From the NCBI GenBank assembly GCA_017406955.1, contig JAFQXM010000012.1, positions 1-64,000 of the forward strand: a DNA stretch of 64,000 nucleotides, read 5' to 3'. The notes below the pieces were generated by a model. That model ran no database searches and had not been told where the DNA came from. It saw only the letters and a program-made list of their open reading frames with translations. Shown piece after piece: positions 36,687-46,189 of the stretch. Position 1 is the stretch's first letter; the number at the start of each line of letters is the position of its first letter. Source of the stretch: Bacilli bacterium. GTDB taxonomy: Bacteria > Bacillota_I > Bacilli_A > RF39 > UBA660. Position numbers and translations under genes: made by a program.

Positions 36687-37583
36687 TTACTTTAAAGCTT
36701 TTTTTACTAATTTTAATATAGCTTCTTTAGTTTTAGCAGTTGCGATAAATCTATTATTGTGACAAAACATTGCTCCTTTTACTTTAGTTACTTCTTCTAA
36801 TTCTTTATCTGCAAGTCCTGCCCATTTTTTTGGAAGTAATAGTCTATCAGTATGATCTTCTAATGATTTAGATATAGTTTTTATTGCATATCCTCCTCTG
36901 TTAGATGGATATACTACAAACATTATATTTTCTCCTTTAGGATTAGTTAGAATAGCTTCTTCATATGGTAAATATTCTTCTAATTCTAAATACATTTCTT
37001 CATTCTTATCTATTAGTTTATTTACTATATCTTTAGCTTTTAACTTACCTACTACATTATATAATGTTTCTATAAATATTTCTTTAGCTAATTTAACTGC
37101 TTTTAAGAATTGTTTATTTTCATCTTCTTCTGTAAAAAAACTTGGATTAAATATTTTTATAATATCACTTATAGTTTTTACCTTATAGTTAGCTTCTATT
37201 TCTGGGAATATTCCATTATCAATGGCATCTAGTCCTTCTATTAGTTCTTTATCCATAGCTTTAAATACTTCATCTATTTCTTCTATATTATTTTTCTTTA
37301 GGTAGTCTTTACCATATTCTCTCCAAAGAAGTCCAATAGATGAATATTTAATACCATTTTCTCTTGTTTTTCCATCTTCCTGATGATGGTCAAACTTACC
37401 TCTACCTATATCATAAATAATTGTATCTTTTGATAAGTTTTCTTCTACTTTATTTACTCTTATTAATTTTATATCTTTTTTATATAATTCTAAGAACGCA
37501 GTTGCGAATACTTCATCAGCATGCATAGTACCACTATGAGTGATACAATTTGCATCCCCCTGTTTTTTTACTAATTTAATCAT
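36687..37583 (-). CDS. MYG1/UPF0160-family metal-dependent protein
   Basis: The 298-residue protein shows the MYG1 signature ITHSGTMHADEVFATAFLEL (residues 14-33; His21 and Asp23 probably bind metal) and GRGKFDHHQEDG near 60-72, a DHH-like pair. RGGYAIKTI and PKKWAGLADKELEEVTKVKGAMFCHNNRFIA near the end are also typical. Eukaryotic MYG1 is reported as a 3'-5' exonuclease; bacterial members are uncharacterised. It leads the two-gene unit with trxB. A cytoplasmic nuclease role is inference. Confidence 0.87.
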   Translation of the reverse strand: MIKLVKKQGDANCITHSGTMHADEVFATAFLELYKKDIKLIRVNKVEENLSKDTIIYDIGRGKFDHHQEDGKTRENGIKYSSIGLLWREYGKDYLKKNNIEEIDEVFKAMDKELIEGLDAIDNGIFPEIEANYKVKTISDIIKIFNPSFFTEEDENKQFLKAVKLAKEIFIETLYNVVGKLKAKDIVNKLIDKNEEMYLELEEYLPYEEAILTNPKGENIMFVVYPSNRGGYAIKTISKSLEDHTDRLLLPKKWAGLADKELEEVTKVKGAMFCHNNRFIATAKTKEAILKLVKKALK

Positions 37584-37606
37584 TTTATTCCTCTTTTCTA
37601 ATAATT

Positions 37607-37636
37607 ATTATACAATATTTATATTTTTTATGTAAA
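37607..37636 (-). promoter_or_regulatory. Sigma-A promoter of MYG1-like/trxB unit
   Basis: TTTACA (37631-37636), 18 bases, TATAAT (37607-37612). Confidence 0.75.
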
Positions 37637-37703
37637 GTAGATAATTTAATATAGAAATTATTATAATTAATGATATAATATCTATAGTATATGGGGTGTA
37701 TAT

Positions 37704-40295
37704 ATGTATAAAAAGAATATAGAAGAGGTTTTTAAAGAGTTAAATTCTTCTATAAAAGGACTTGATAGTAAACAAGTTACTAGAAGAAAAAAAGAATTTG
37801 GTTCAAATAAAATAGAAAATAAAAATAAATCTACTAAATGGAAATTATTTATAAATCAATTTGATAATTTAATGATTAAATTATTATTAATAGTTTCTGT
37901 TATTTCTGGTATTTATTCAGTAATGGCAGGAGAAAGTCTTACTGATACTATTTTAATAATTATAATTGTATTATTAAATGTAATTATGGGATATATTCAA
38001 GAAGCTAAAGCTGAAGCTTCTATTGCGTCACTTCAAAAAATAGAAAGATTTAATTGTAAGGTAAGAAGAGATGGTAAGGATATTATTATTAATGTTGAAA
38101 ATTTATTACCTGGAGATATCTTATACTTAGAAGCTGGAGATAAAATACCTGCAGATGCTAGAATCATAGAATGTAGTAATTTAGCTGTTAATGAATCATT
38201 ACTTACTGGTGAAAGTGTTCCAGTTACTAAAGATGAAAAAGTAATTAAAAATGAAGTATTAATTAATGATAGATATAATATGGTATATTCTGGATGTGAT
38301 GTTACATCTGGAAAAGGAATTGCAATTGTTACCGATATTGGTATGAAAACAGAACTTGGTAAAATAGCTAATACATTAACTGAAAAAAAAGATGTTCCTA
38401 CTCCACTACAAAAGAAGATTACTGAGATTAGCGAAGGATTAACTAAGATAATAAGTATTATTATTGTATTTGTAGTAGCTTACAACATATTTGTTTTAAA
38501 AAATAGTTTGATTAGTGTAGTAATGTTGGCTATTAGTTTAATGGTATCTGCGGTACCTGAAGGATTGCCAGCCGTTATTACTATTTCATTATCTATAGGA
38601 GTTAATTCACTAGCAAAGAAAAAAACAATTGCTAGAACCCTATCTTCTGTTGAAACACTTGGTAATGTAGAAGTTATATGTTCTGATAAGACAGGTACTA
38701 TTACTCAGAATAAAATGACTGTAACTAAAATATTTATTAATGATAAAATCATTGATGCAGATGATTATATATATGATAAAGATGATTTATTAATAAAATC
38801 CATGATACTTGCTAATGATACTAGTTATATTAATAAAAAACTTATTGGTGACCCAACTGAAACTGCATTAATAGATTGTGCAATAAATCACAAAATTAGT
38901 TATGAGCAAATGATAACTCATAATAGAAGAGTTGGTGATATACCATTTGATTCTATTAGAAAGATGATGAGTGCTTTATATACTAATGGTAAGGATATGA
39001 GGCTTTATTCTAAAGGTAGCCTAGAATCTATTATTTCAAAAAGTAAATATATATTAATTAATGGTAAGAAAGAAAAATTAGATAAAAAGAAAAAAGAAGA
39101 GCTATTTAAAGTAGAAAAGAAATTATCTAGTAAGGCTTTAAGGGTATTAGCTTTTGCTTATAAAGATACAGCTGATTTAGATGAAAAAGATCTTATATTT
39201 ATAGGTATGATAGGAATGATAGATCCTCCAAGGGATACCGTTAAACATTCCATTGAAACATGCAAGGTATGTGGTATTACACCTATTATGATCACTGGAG
39301 ATAATCTAACTACAGCTATGGAAATAGCAAAAAATGTTGGCTTAGCTAATGAAGATTCAGTTGGTATTGAAGGAAAAGATATTGCGAAGCTTTCTGATTT
39401 AGAACTTACTCATGTTGTATTAAAATATAGCGTGTATGCTAGAGTATCACCTGAAGACAAAGTAAGAATTGTTACAGCGTTACAACATAATAATAAAGTA
39501 GTTGCTATGACTGGTGATGGAGTTAATGATGCTCCTTCTATAAAACTAGCTGATATTGGTATTGGTATGGGTAAAACAGGTACTGAAGTTACTAAAAGCA
39601 CTGCTGATATTCTTTTATTAGATGATAGTTTCTCTACTATTGTAGATGCTAATTATGAAGGTAGAAGAATATTTGATAACATTAGAAATGTTATTATTTA
39701 TTCATTATCTAGTAACTTTGCTGAAATATTTATAGTAGTAGCTGGTATGTTCTTGTCAGTAACTGCTTTACTACCTATTCACATTTTATATATTGATTTA
39801 GTTACTGATGCAGGATTATCTGTATTACTTGCTTTTGAAAAAGCCTCCAGCGATGTAATGAAAAGACCTCCTAGAAAGAGTACAAGTAAATTCTTTACAC
39901 CATGGGTAAATGCTTCACTTATATTCTCAGCTTTTTTAGAAGGTCTAATAGTATTTATTTGCTTCTTATTTGGACTTAATTATGGATTAGCAGTTGCACA
40001 AACAATGGCATTACTTTGTTTAATAGTTCAAGAAACATTTTATGCAATTAACTGTCGCAACTTAAAACAACCAATATATAAACAAGGTTTATTCTCAAAT
40101 AAATATTTTAATATCGGACTTATTGCTATTATAATTATTCAAGTATTAACATTCATAACACCAATTAAAAATTTATTACATATTGAGATGTTAAACATTA
40201 CACAAGTAAGTTTTATATTTATATCTAATCTAATTATATTTATTTTAGTAGAACTATCTAAACCAATAATAAATAAATTCTTTAAAGATGAATAA
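37704..40295 (+). CDS. P-type calcium-type cation ATPase (P2)
   Basis: Membrane pump of 863 residues. N-terminal cation-ATPase domain; actuator motif LTGESVPV near residue 170; helix M4 with PEGLPA near 285, the calcium-site signature of P2 ATPases; phosphorylation site CSDKTGTITQNKMT with Asp near 329; nucleotide-binding and hinge motifs GDPTETAL, MITGDN and MTGDGVNDAPSIK near 602-615. M5 has NFAEIFI and M6 IDLVTDAG, consistent with Ca (NxxE / DxxTD). Two further C-terminal helix pairs follow. It is transcribed alone with GGGGTG before ATG. Ca export is most likely; Na or K is less likely. Confidence 0.92.
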   Translation: MYKKNIEEVFKELNSSIKGLDSKQVTRRKKEFGSNKIENKNKSTKWKLFINQFDNLMIKLLLIVSVISGIYSVMAGESLTDTILIIIIVLLNVIMGYIQEAKAEASIASLQKIERFNCKVRRDGKDIIINVENLLPGDILYLEAGDKIPADARIIECSNLAVNESLLTGESVPVTKDEKVIKNEVLINDRYNMVYSGCDVTSGKGIAIVTDIGMKTELGKIANTLTEKKDVPTPLQKKITEISEGLTKIISIIIVFVVAYNIFVLKNSLISVVMLAISLMVSAVPEGLPAVITISLSIGVNSLAKKKTIARTLSSVETLGNVEVICSDKTGTITQNKMTVTKIFINDKIIDADDYIYDKDDLLIKSMILANDTSYINKKLIGDPTETALIDCAINHKISYEQMITHNRRVGDIPFDSIRKMMSALYTNGKDMRLYSKGSLESIISKSKYILINGKKEKLDKKKKEELFKVEKKLSSKALRVLAFAYKDTADLDEKDLIFIGMIGMIDPPRDTVKHSIETCKVCGITPIMITGDNLTTAMEIAKNVGLANEDSVGIEGKDIAKLSDLELTHVVLKYSVYARVSPEDKVRIVTALQHNNKVVAMTGDGVNDAPSIKLADIGIGMGKTGTEVTKSTADILLLDDSFSTIVDANYEGRRIFDNIRNVIIYSLSSNFAEIFIVVAGMFLSVTALLPIHILYIDLVTDAGLSVLLAFEKASSDVMKRPPRKSTSKFFTPWVNASLIFSAFLEGLIVFICFLFGLNYGLAVAQTMALLCLIVQETFYAINCRNLKQPIYKQGLFSNKYFNIGLIAIIIIQVLTFITPIKNLLHIEMLNITQVSFIFISNLIIFILVELSKPIINKFFKDE

Positions 40296-40330
40296 AAAAT
40301 ATGAGTAATTATCTACTCATATTTTTTTTA
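40294..40330. terminator. Bidirectional terminator between the P-type ATPase and the 1058-residue gene
   Basis: Stem ATATGAGTA/TACTCATAT (40299-40322), A-rich before and T-rich after. Confidence 0.87.
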
Positions 40331-43300
40331 TCAGTTGAATCTTCTGAATAATGATTTAACTTATCTGCTTGGAAAACCATAAATTCTGTATATTTATCAC
40401 TATCAGTATTTCCTTTATTAGTAATTTTTCCATCCTTAGTTAAATGAAAACCTTTTGGTATCTTTATATCTGTAATATTTCCATCGACAATAACAACATT
40501 TCCATGTTGACTAGTAGCAACACTAATATTATCATTATTTGATTCTAATTCTTTAGCAACAGATTTACTATCTACTAAATTTTTTACACTTTTCTTAACT
40601 GAAGCTAAATCAGGAGAATCAGATTTATTATCTTCTTCCAAATTTTCATCATATATAGGAGAAACAGGTTCTGTTATAATTCTCTTAACTTTTCTAAGAG
40701 CATCTTTTACCCTTTCCTTTTTACTAATAGAGTTTTCTTCTTTGTATACTTCATCATCATAAATTTCATTTTCTTCTTCAATTTCATTATCATAATTACT
40801 ATCTACTACAATTTCGTCATCATATTCATCATCATATTTTTCTATATTAGAAAATTTATCTTGTTCTATAGATTTTTCTATTCTATCTATAGCAGAATTT
40901 CCGTAGCCATAGTCACCATACTTAGTACTTAAAGTATTACCACCTATAGCACTATTAACTATCATAGTTCCAGCAACTCCTGCTTGTATTAATACTTCTT
41001 TAAGATTATCAGATATACCAGATATAGCATTTACCTTTTCAACAGATAAATTTTGTAAAGCTTCAACCGCATATGTATTATTTAAAGAAGTAACATTCAT
41101 ATCTGCAATATCCTTAACATGATGTTTAAGATATGCCATAGAATCTAGGCAACTATCTAATTCAATACTTGAATGTCTCGCAGCATATGCTTTAGCAATT
41201 CCCATTGAATCATTAATAGCATCTGCAAAAGAATTATTATATTTATGTGCAAGATTAGTAAATAGACTTGGATCAACTGCATTACCATTTTTAGCTAATT
41301 TTTCTATTTTTCCTAGCTCTTTAGCAAGATCATCACCAAGTTTTTCCATTAAACCATGATTAGCATGATCAGAGTTATGATAAATAGAACTTGCAATATT
41401 CCAATCCGAACCATCTAGACTTGCTCTTTCTCGTACATTGAATCCATTTAATAAGTCACTATTAGCTTGAGCTTCCATTCCCTTTTGAATTTTTCCTCTA
41501 GTTTTAACTACATCATGAGCAACATTATTAACATAATCTATATTACCTTTATTTTTATTATTAGCAATTTCTACATTATGATTATAATCAGCAATATTCT
41601 TACCATTTACAATACTATTTGTAACTGCTTTCCCAACATTCCAAACAGTCAAAATTGATCCTACTGTCATAATTATATCTCTAACCAATGTATCATCACT
41701 ATAATCTAAATCCTTTACTAGTGGATCAAAATATCTTTTACCAACAGATCTAGTTCCTAAAGCTGTACGTTCAATTTTTGTATTTTCAATTTCTAATTGT
41801 TCAAATTCTACAAACTTTCTTAGAGAAACCTCATCATCTTTATTATTTAGAGCTTCTATTATATCTTCTTTTAATTCAGATTCAACTTTACCAAGTAAAG
41901 AATCATAACTATAACCTTTAGAAAGTCTTTTACCAATTTTAGAACCCCTATTACGTAAAGCTTTATTAGTCTGAGATTGAGCTTGTGGTCCTTTATTATC
42001 ATTAAATAGCTTTTTACCTTCTTCATTTATTTCATAATATCTACTTATTAACTCAGCTTTACCTTTTAATGCTTCATTTTTACTATCTAAAATATTTTTT
42101 CTTTCTTCTTCAGATAAATTTTCATCTTCTAATTTCTTATCTGCTATTTTCACTATTTCATAAGCATCATAAATTTTATTATGTATATCGACGATTTCTT
42201 CATTTATTCTACCAACTTTGTCTAATACAATTTCTCTCTTTCTTTCTTCAAGAATAGTATTAAATATTAATGGTACTCCTAAATTCAAAGCATCATTTCC
42301 ACTATACCACTCAGAAAAACTAAGAACTTGCTCATCACTCCAGTTATTAATACGTTCTTTTAGTTCTTTATACATATTCATATCTTCTTCTGTAGTAGTT
42401 AATTGAGCTTTTTTCTTCGACAACCTCATAGCTGCAGATATTACTCCACCCCTAACAACAGAAACTGCATTTAGAATAAAGTTACCATTATGAACTCTAT
42501 CATAAAAACTATTTTTACATTTATAATTTATAGCCTTATATTTATTATCATCTTTTCTAAAGCTTAAATCTCCTAATCCATCCATAGTCTTTTTTATTAA
42601 CTCTTCAAAATTTTCAGGAATATAAATTTTATCACTTTGATTATTATCTTCTAATTCTTCTTTTTCTTCTTTAGAGTTATCTTTCAATTCACTATCATCA
42701 ACTAACTCTTCTTTACCATCATTATCTACAACTGGAACTATATTACTCTCTTCATTAGATTTTTCTTCAATCTTCTTTTTTTTCTTAGAAAAATCCGCCC
42801 CATATAAATCAGTCAATACTTGTTTAATATCAATTAAATCATCTTGACCTTTTTGTAATTGTTGTAGCTTTTCAAAAACTTCTTTTCTTAATTTTTCTTT
42901 TTCTTCTTTCACTACTTTACTTCTACTTTTTATATTAATTCCTTTTGCTTCAGCTACTCTATTAAATATTCTAGGATTACTAATCGCATTAGTTATATGT
43001 TCCATTTGTTCTTTAGTTAAAACAATCTTCTTAGCTAGTTTTACCTCTTTAACTTTAGATAAATCATTAGTATTTTTAAGTTCAATATTATTAAAATTAG
43101 TTATACGCTCTAGTAACTCAGCTTTAGCTAATATTTTTTCATTAAGTCTACTAATCTTTTTATTATAAGCATCAACTGATTTATTAAGTGCGCTAAGTAC
43201 ATCCTCATCATCTTCATCAGCCATTAATTCATTTTCAATAAGATTTATCTTACTTTTAGCTTTTTCTACATCACTAAACAAATCATTTAAGTCTTTTTTT

Positions 43301-43485
43301 AAGCCTTTAGTCATATCGATTTGTATTAGTAGTGCCTCTTCTTCTTTATTTAATTCAGCTAAAGAAGTTAACTCTTCTCCATTATTATATCTATTTCTCA
43401 TTAGTTCTATAGTATCCTCTAAATTTGATACATATTCATCTAATATTTCTTCATAATTATCCAACATATTAATAATCTCCCCCAA
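40309..43485 (-). CDS. Very large, mostly coiled-coil protein of unknown function
   Basis: A 1058-residue acidic protein that I do not recognise. Residues about 1-260 are heptad-rich coiled coil (LNKEEEALLIQIDMTKGLKKDLNDLF); about 240-290 is a low-complexity Glu/Asp/Lys linker. The middle (about 350-720) has mixed helices and two weakly hydrophobic stretches (DIIMTVGSILTVWNVGKAV and VAGTMIVNSAIGG). Residues about 880-960 are again very acidic (DDEYDDEIVVD). The end has a small folded-looking module, VIVDGNITDIKIPKGFHLTKDGKI. There is no signal peptide. It follows a DUF1292 gene by 3 bases and shares its promoter. A scaffold or cytoskeletal role is a guess from composition only. Confidence 0.65.
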   Translation of the reverse strand: MGEIINMLDNYEEILDEYVSNLEDTIELMRNRYNNGEELTSLAELNKEEEALLIQIDMTKGLKKDLNDLFSDVEKAKSKINLIENELMADEDDEDVLSALNKSVDAYNKKISRLNEKILAKAELLERITNFNNIELKNTNDLSKVKEVKLAKKIVLTKEQMEHITNAISNPRIFNRVAEAKGINIKSRSKVVKEEKEKLRKEVFEKLQQLQKGQDDLIDIKQVLTDLYGADFSKKKKKIEEKSNEESNIVPVVDNDGKEELVDDSELKDNSKEEKEELEDNNQSDKIYIPENFEELIKKTMDGLGDLSFRKDDNKYKAINYKCKNSFYDRVHNGNFILNAVSVVRGGVISAAMRLSKKKAQLTTTEEDMNMYKELKERINNWSDEQVLSFSEWYSGNDALNLGVPLIFNTILEERKREIVLDKVGRINEEIVDIHNKIYDAYEIVKIADKKLEDENLSEEERKNILDSKNEALKGKAELISRYYEINEEGKKLFNDNKGPQAQSQTNKALRNRGSKIGKRLSKGYSYDSLLGKVESELKEDIIEALNNKDDEVSLRKFVEFEQLEIENTKIERTALGTRSVGKRYFDPLVKDLDYSDDTLVRDIIMTVGSILTVWNVGKAVTNSIVNGKNIADYNHNVEIANNKNKGNIDYVNNVAHDVVKTRGKIQKGMEAQANSDLLNGFNVRERASLDGSDWNIASSIYHNSDHANHGLMEKLGDDLAKELGKIEKLAKNGNAVDPSLFTNLAHKYNNSFADAINDSMGIAKAYAARHSSIELDSCLDSMAYLKHHVKDIADMNVTSLNNTYAVEALQNLSVEKVNAISGISDNLKEVLIQAGVAGTMIVNSAIGGNTLSTKYGDYGYGNSAIDRIEKSIEQDKFSNIEKYDDEYDDEIVVDSNYDNEIEEENEIYDDEVYKEENSISKKERVKDALRKVKRIITEPVSPIYDENLEEDNKSDSPDLASVKKSVKNLVDSKSVAKELESNNDNISVATSQHGNVVIVDGNITDIKIPKGFHLTKDGKITNKGNTDSDKYTEFMVFQADKLNHYSEDSTDKKNMSR

Positions 43486-43488
43486 TTA

Positions 43489-43782
43489 CTATACTTCATT
43501 TTGTATTTTATTTAAGACATCACTTATCATATTATACTCTTCTTCAGTCTCAATTGGTTCCAAATAACCTGGCCCTAATTTTTTTTTGTAACGACCTACA
43601 AGTATCCTAGTCTTACCATTTTCATCTAATTGATTATCAGTATAACCAACATAAACATTGTCATTAATATCTGCTTCAAATGAAAACAATAAATCACATT
43701 TTACATCTTTACCTTCAATATTAACAGTTATTGTTTCATTTTCATCAATAGTACCATTTTTTTTAATACGATCATTATCCAT
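43489..43782 (-). CDS. DUF1292 family protein (YrzB-like)
   Basis: The 97-residue cytoplasmic protein has the DUF1292 pattern: an acidic beta-rich core LLFSFEADINDNVYVGYTD, then RILVGRY and PIETEEEYNMISDVLNKI. Bacillus YrzB and its relatives usually accompany yrrK/yrzL, which are not here. The ATG at 43782 follows TTGGAGGA; an upstream TTG lies inside the promoter and is rejected. The stop codon is TAG. It is co-transcribed with the 1058-residue gene. Function unknown. Confidence 0.78.
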   Translation of the reverse strand: MDNDRIKKNGTIDENETITVNIEGKDVKCDLLFSFEADINDNVYVGYTDNQLDENGKTRILVGRYKKKLGPGYLEPIETEEEYNMISDVLNKIQNEV

Positions 43783-43806
43783 AAAATCCTCCAAAATAAC
43801 ACGCAT

Positions 43807-43835
43807 ATTATAACACAAATTACCAACTTCTTCAA
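43807..43835 (-). promoter_or_regulatory. Sigma-A promoter of DUF1292/large-protein unit
   Basis: TTGAAG (43830-43835), 17 bases, TATAAT (43807-43812). Confidence 0.8.
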
Positions 43836-43838
43836 GTA

Positions 43839-44306
43839 TTAAGTAGTTATTTTTACTTTTATTTGTTTATTTTCTATTTTTTTATTGGCTCTGATCCTAA
43901 CCACATAAATATCACTAGCTTTATTTCCACCATTTATCTTTAAATTTTCTACTTTTAAATCATCATTCAATAAGTTATTTTTACTTTTATATTTATATAA
44001 ACTTAAACTTAATTCACTATCAGAAATAAATTCAATATTATAGTTAATATCTTTTTTATTTATTTTGTTTTTTCTAAAATTACTTATTTTAATATAATAA
44101 TTATACTCATCATCTTTTCCCATTTTATCAACAAGTATATTAAAATTAATATTATCATTCATCCTAATAACAGGAACAACTATATTAGAGAGTTTCTTAT
44201 GAGCTCTTTCCCTACTTAAAATACATAACTTAATTACAAATATTAGTATAACTAATACTAATACTGAATATATACAAATATAAATTATTTTAGTCTTTTT
44301 CTTCAT
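43839..44306 (-). CDS. Single-pass membrane-anchored protein, unknown
   Basis: A 155-residue protein with a basic start (KKKTK), one membrane helix (about residues 7-27, IYICIYSVLVLVILIFVIKL) and a Lys/Asn-rich outside domain of alternating beta strands (YNYYIKISNFRKNKINKKDINYNIEF). It ends in IYVVRIRANKKIENKQIKVKIT. The pattern recalls the TasA-like anchored domains elsewhere in the window. It is the last gene of a string of four anchored proteins downstream of pbpB; eight bases separate it from its upstream neighbour. Confidence 0.6.
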   Translation of the reverse strand: MKKKTKIIYICIYSVLVLVILIFVIKLCILSRERAHKKLSNIVVPVIRMNDNINFNILVDKMGKDDEYNYYIKISNFRKNKINKKDINYNIEFISDSELSLSLYKYKSKNNLLNDDLKVENLKINGGNKASDIYVVRIRANKKIENKQIKVKITT

Positions 44307-44314
44307 ACCTACTC

Positions 44315-45619
44315 CTATTTTCTAATATTATCTATTATATTGTTTATTTTATTATTAATTTTATCTTTAGTATCACTATCTAAACTACTATTTAAGTGAG
44401 ATTTAGAAATATCCTCTCTTATTTTCTCTGCATCACTAATCTTATTTTTAATAATCATATTAACATTATATATGTCTTTATTATTATCAGTTCCCGATAT
44501 TAATATTTTTACATCTTTTTTATAAGAATTTTTTTTAATTTGATGTTTATTAATATTTATATTTATAGTATTTTTCATATTATTATCATTCATATAGAAT
44601 AATATTTTTTTATTATTTTTCTTTTTAGTAATATTAAGATTCCCAATCTTTTTATCTCTATTATTTAAAAAACTAATATTCAGTCTATTACTACTATCAA
44701 CAATTTCTCCTTTTATTTTTAGTTTGTTATTCTTATAAAAATTAAAATTCCCTTTACTATAAACAAACTTATCATTATTTAAAATAATTTCATATTTATA
44801 AATATTATATAATATATTATCAGTATAAAAATTAAAAGATAATTTATCATCTTTATTCAAAAATTTAATCTTTTTCTTATTTTTCTTAAAGAAATCTCTA
44901 TCATATCCCATCAATATTTCTCTAGATCTATTATCTTGTTTTAAACCGTTAATAACTTTTTTGTAAATTTTATTTAATTTATTATTATCTAAGTTTAAAG
45001 TAATTACAGTATAACCCTTAGATGTAGTTTTAATAAAATAATTATTATCCACTTCTTTTTTTAATAAAGTACTAATATGTGAATTTAAATACTTAATATT
45101 ATCTTCTTCAGAAATACTATTACTTATAGATTCAAAATAAGTATTATTACCATTATTAATATATGTAGGAGTTAACCCATTTACATAGTAATACTCAGTA
45201 TTATCTTCAATCAAATATTTACCTGAAATTAAATTATCATTATTATTTTTACTATCATAATTAATAAATAAACTTTTTTTATTTAAATTTTTTGTATAAT
45301 CAATTTTTACATTTGTCTGATTATAATTTTTAATTATATTTGAAATATATTTATAATAAAAATTATCATTTACCTTATATCCCTTTAAATCACCATTAGC
45401 CCTTATTTCTACATTAGAATTAATAGTGTGATTACTATAATCTAAATCTAAATACTCAAACTTATTTAATCGTGAGTTTATATTATTAATAGCTTGAGAA
45501 AATATTCTTTTAGGATTACTTAAATAAAGTAAATATGTTCCAGCTAATATTACAAAAATACTTATTATAATTAAAAATAATATTATTTTCTTATTACTTT
45601 TTTTCTTCTTTTTCTTCAT
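44315..45619 (-). CDS. Membrane-anchored extracytoplasmic protein, unknown
   Basis: A 434-residue protein that starts MKKKKKKSNKK, has a single hydrophobic helix (about residues 12-33), and continues as a Lys/Asn/Ile/Tyr-rich extracytoplasmic region. Long beta-strand repeats are visible (KGYTVITLNLDNNKLNKIYKKV, KLSFNFYTDNILYNIYKYEI). The layout resembles secreted DUF-type proteins that follow a lipocalin- or LolA-like meandering sheet, but I find no diagnostic motif. A terminator separates it from the preceding gene. Confidence 0.6.
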   Translation of the reverse strand: MKKKKKKSNKKIILFLIIISIFVILAGTYLLYLSNPKRIFSQAINNINSRLNKFEYLDLDYSNHTINSNVEIRANGDLKGYKVNDNFYYKYISNIIKNYNQTNVKIDYTKNLNKKSLFINYDSKNNNDNLISGKYLIEDNTEYYYVNGLTPTYINNGNNTYFESISNSISEEDNIKYLNSHISTLLKKEVDNNYFIKTTSKGYTVITLNLDNNKLNKIYKKVINGLKQDNRSREILMGYDRDFFKKNKKKIKFLNKDDKLSFNFYTDNILYNIYKYEIILNNDKFVYSKGNFNFYKNNKLKIKGEIVDSSNRLNISFLNNRDKKIGNLNITKKKNNKKILFYMNDNNMKNTINININKHQIKKNSYKKDVKILISGTDNNKDIYNVNMIIKNKISDAEKIREDISKSHLNSSLDSDTKDKINNKINNIIDNIRK

Positions 45620-45653
45620 ATTTTACACTCCCACTATATACAAAATTATATCA

Positions 45654-45682
45654 GAAAAAAAGAGTTTTGTCGACAAAACCCT
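45654..45682 (-). terminator. Terminator after the 45683-46189 gene
   Basis: Palindrome GTTTTGTCGACAAAAC (45664-45679) followed by TCTTTTTTT on the minus strand. Confidence 0.85.
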
Positions 45683-46189
45683 TTACTTAATATTAGAAGT
45701 TAAAATTGTAGCTTGATAATCCAAATCTTTAGATAATATACTTCCTTTAGGTGAATTAATACTTAAACTTAATTCTACCTCATCACCTGGTTCTATAATA
45801 TCACCGATTACATCATTATACTTAATATCTAACATATCACTTTGATAATTAGACTTCTCTATTATATTATCTATTTGAGCTGGAAGTGTACCTGTATTTT
45901 TAATTACCACAGTATATGAAATAAAATCTTTATTATCTTTTAAATTAAATTTAAACTTAATAGTTTTATTTCCGTCAGCAAGTTCATAATCAGTTTTAAC
46001 TCCTTTATTACTTCCACTTATTACAGTTTCTTTTACCACTTTTACTATCTTAACTTCATATTTATTTTTAGTATTACTGCATGTATTAAGTTTTATAGAT
46101 AAATACATAAATCCTATCGCTATAAATATTATAGTAACGCTTAATACTAAAATAATAACATTTCCAAATTTCATATTCTTATTTTTCAT
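45683..46189 (-). CDS. Membrane-anchored TasA/CalY-like domain protein
   Basis: A 168-residue protein with a membrane helix (about residues 8-30) and a beta-rich outside domain. KFKFNLKDNKDFISYTVVIKNTGTLPAQIDNI followed by IEPGDEVELSLSI is typical of the TasA/camelysin-like or DUF11-like fold (xVxxxNTGxxPAxI). The ATG at 46189 follows AGGGAG; an ATG six codons earlier lies upstream of, and covers, that site. It overlaps the preceding gene by 11 bases. It is probably a matrix or envelope factor; unproven. Confidence 0.65.
   Translation of the reverse strand: MKNKNMKFGNVIILVLSVTIIFIAIGFMYLSIKLNTCSNTKNKYEVKIVKVVKETVISGSNKGVKTDYELADGNKTIKFKFNLKDNKDFISYTVVIKNTGTLPAQIDNIIEKSNYQSDMLDIKYNDVIGDIIEPGDEVELSLSINSPKGSILSKDLDYQATILTSNIK

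Noticed and set aside
39410-39601. Minus-strand frame inside the P-type ATPase
   Set aside because: It lies opposite the conserved GDGVNDAP region and has no start signal or homology.
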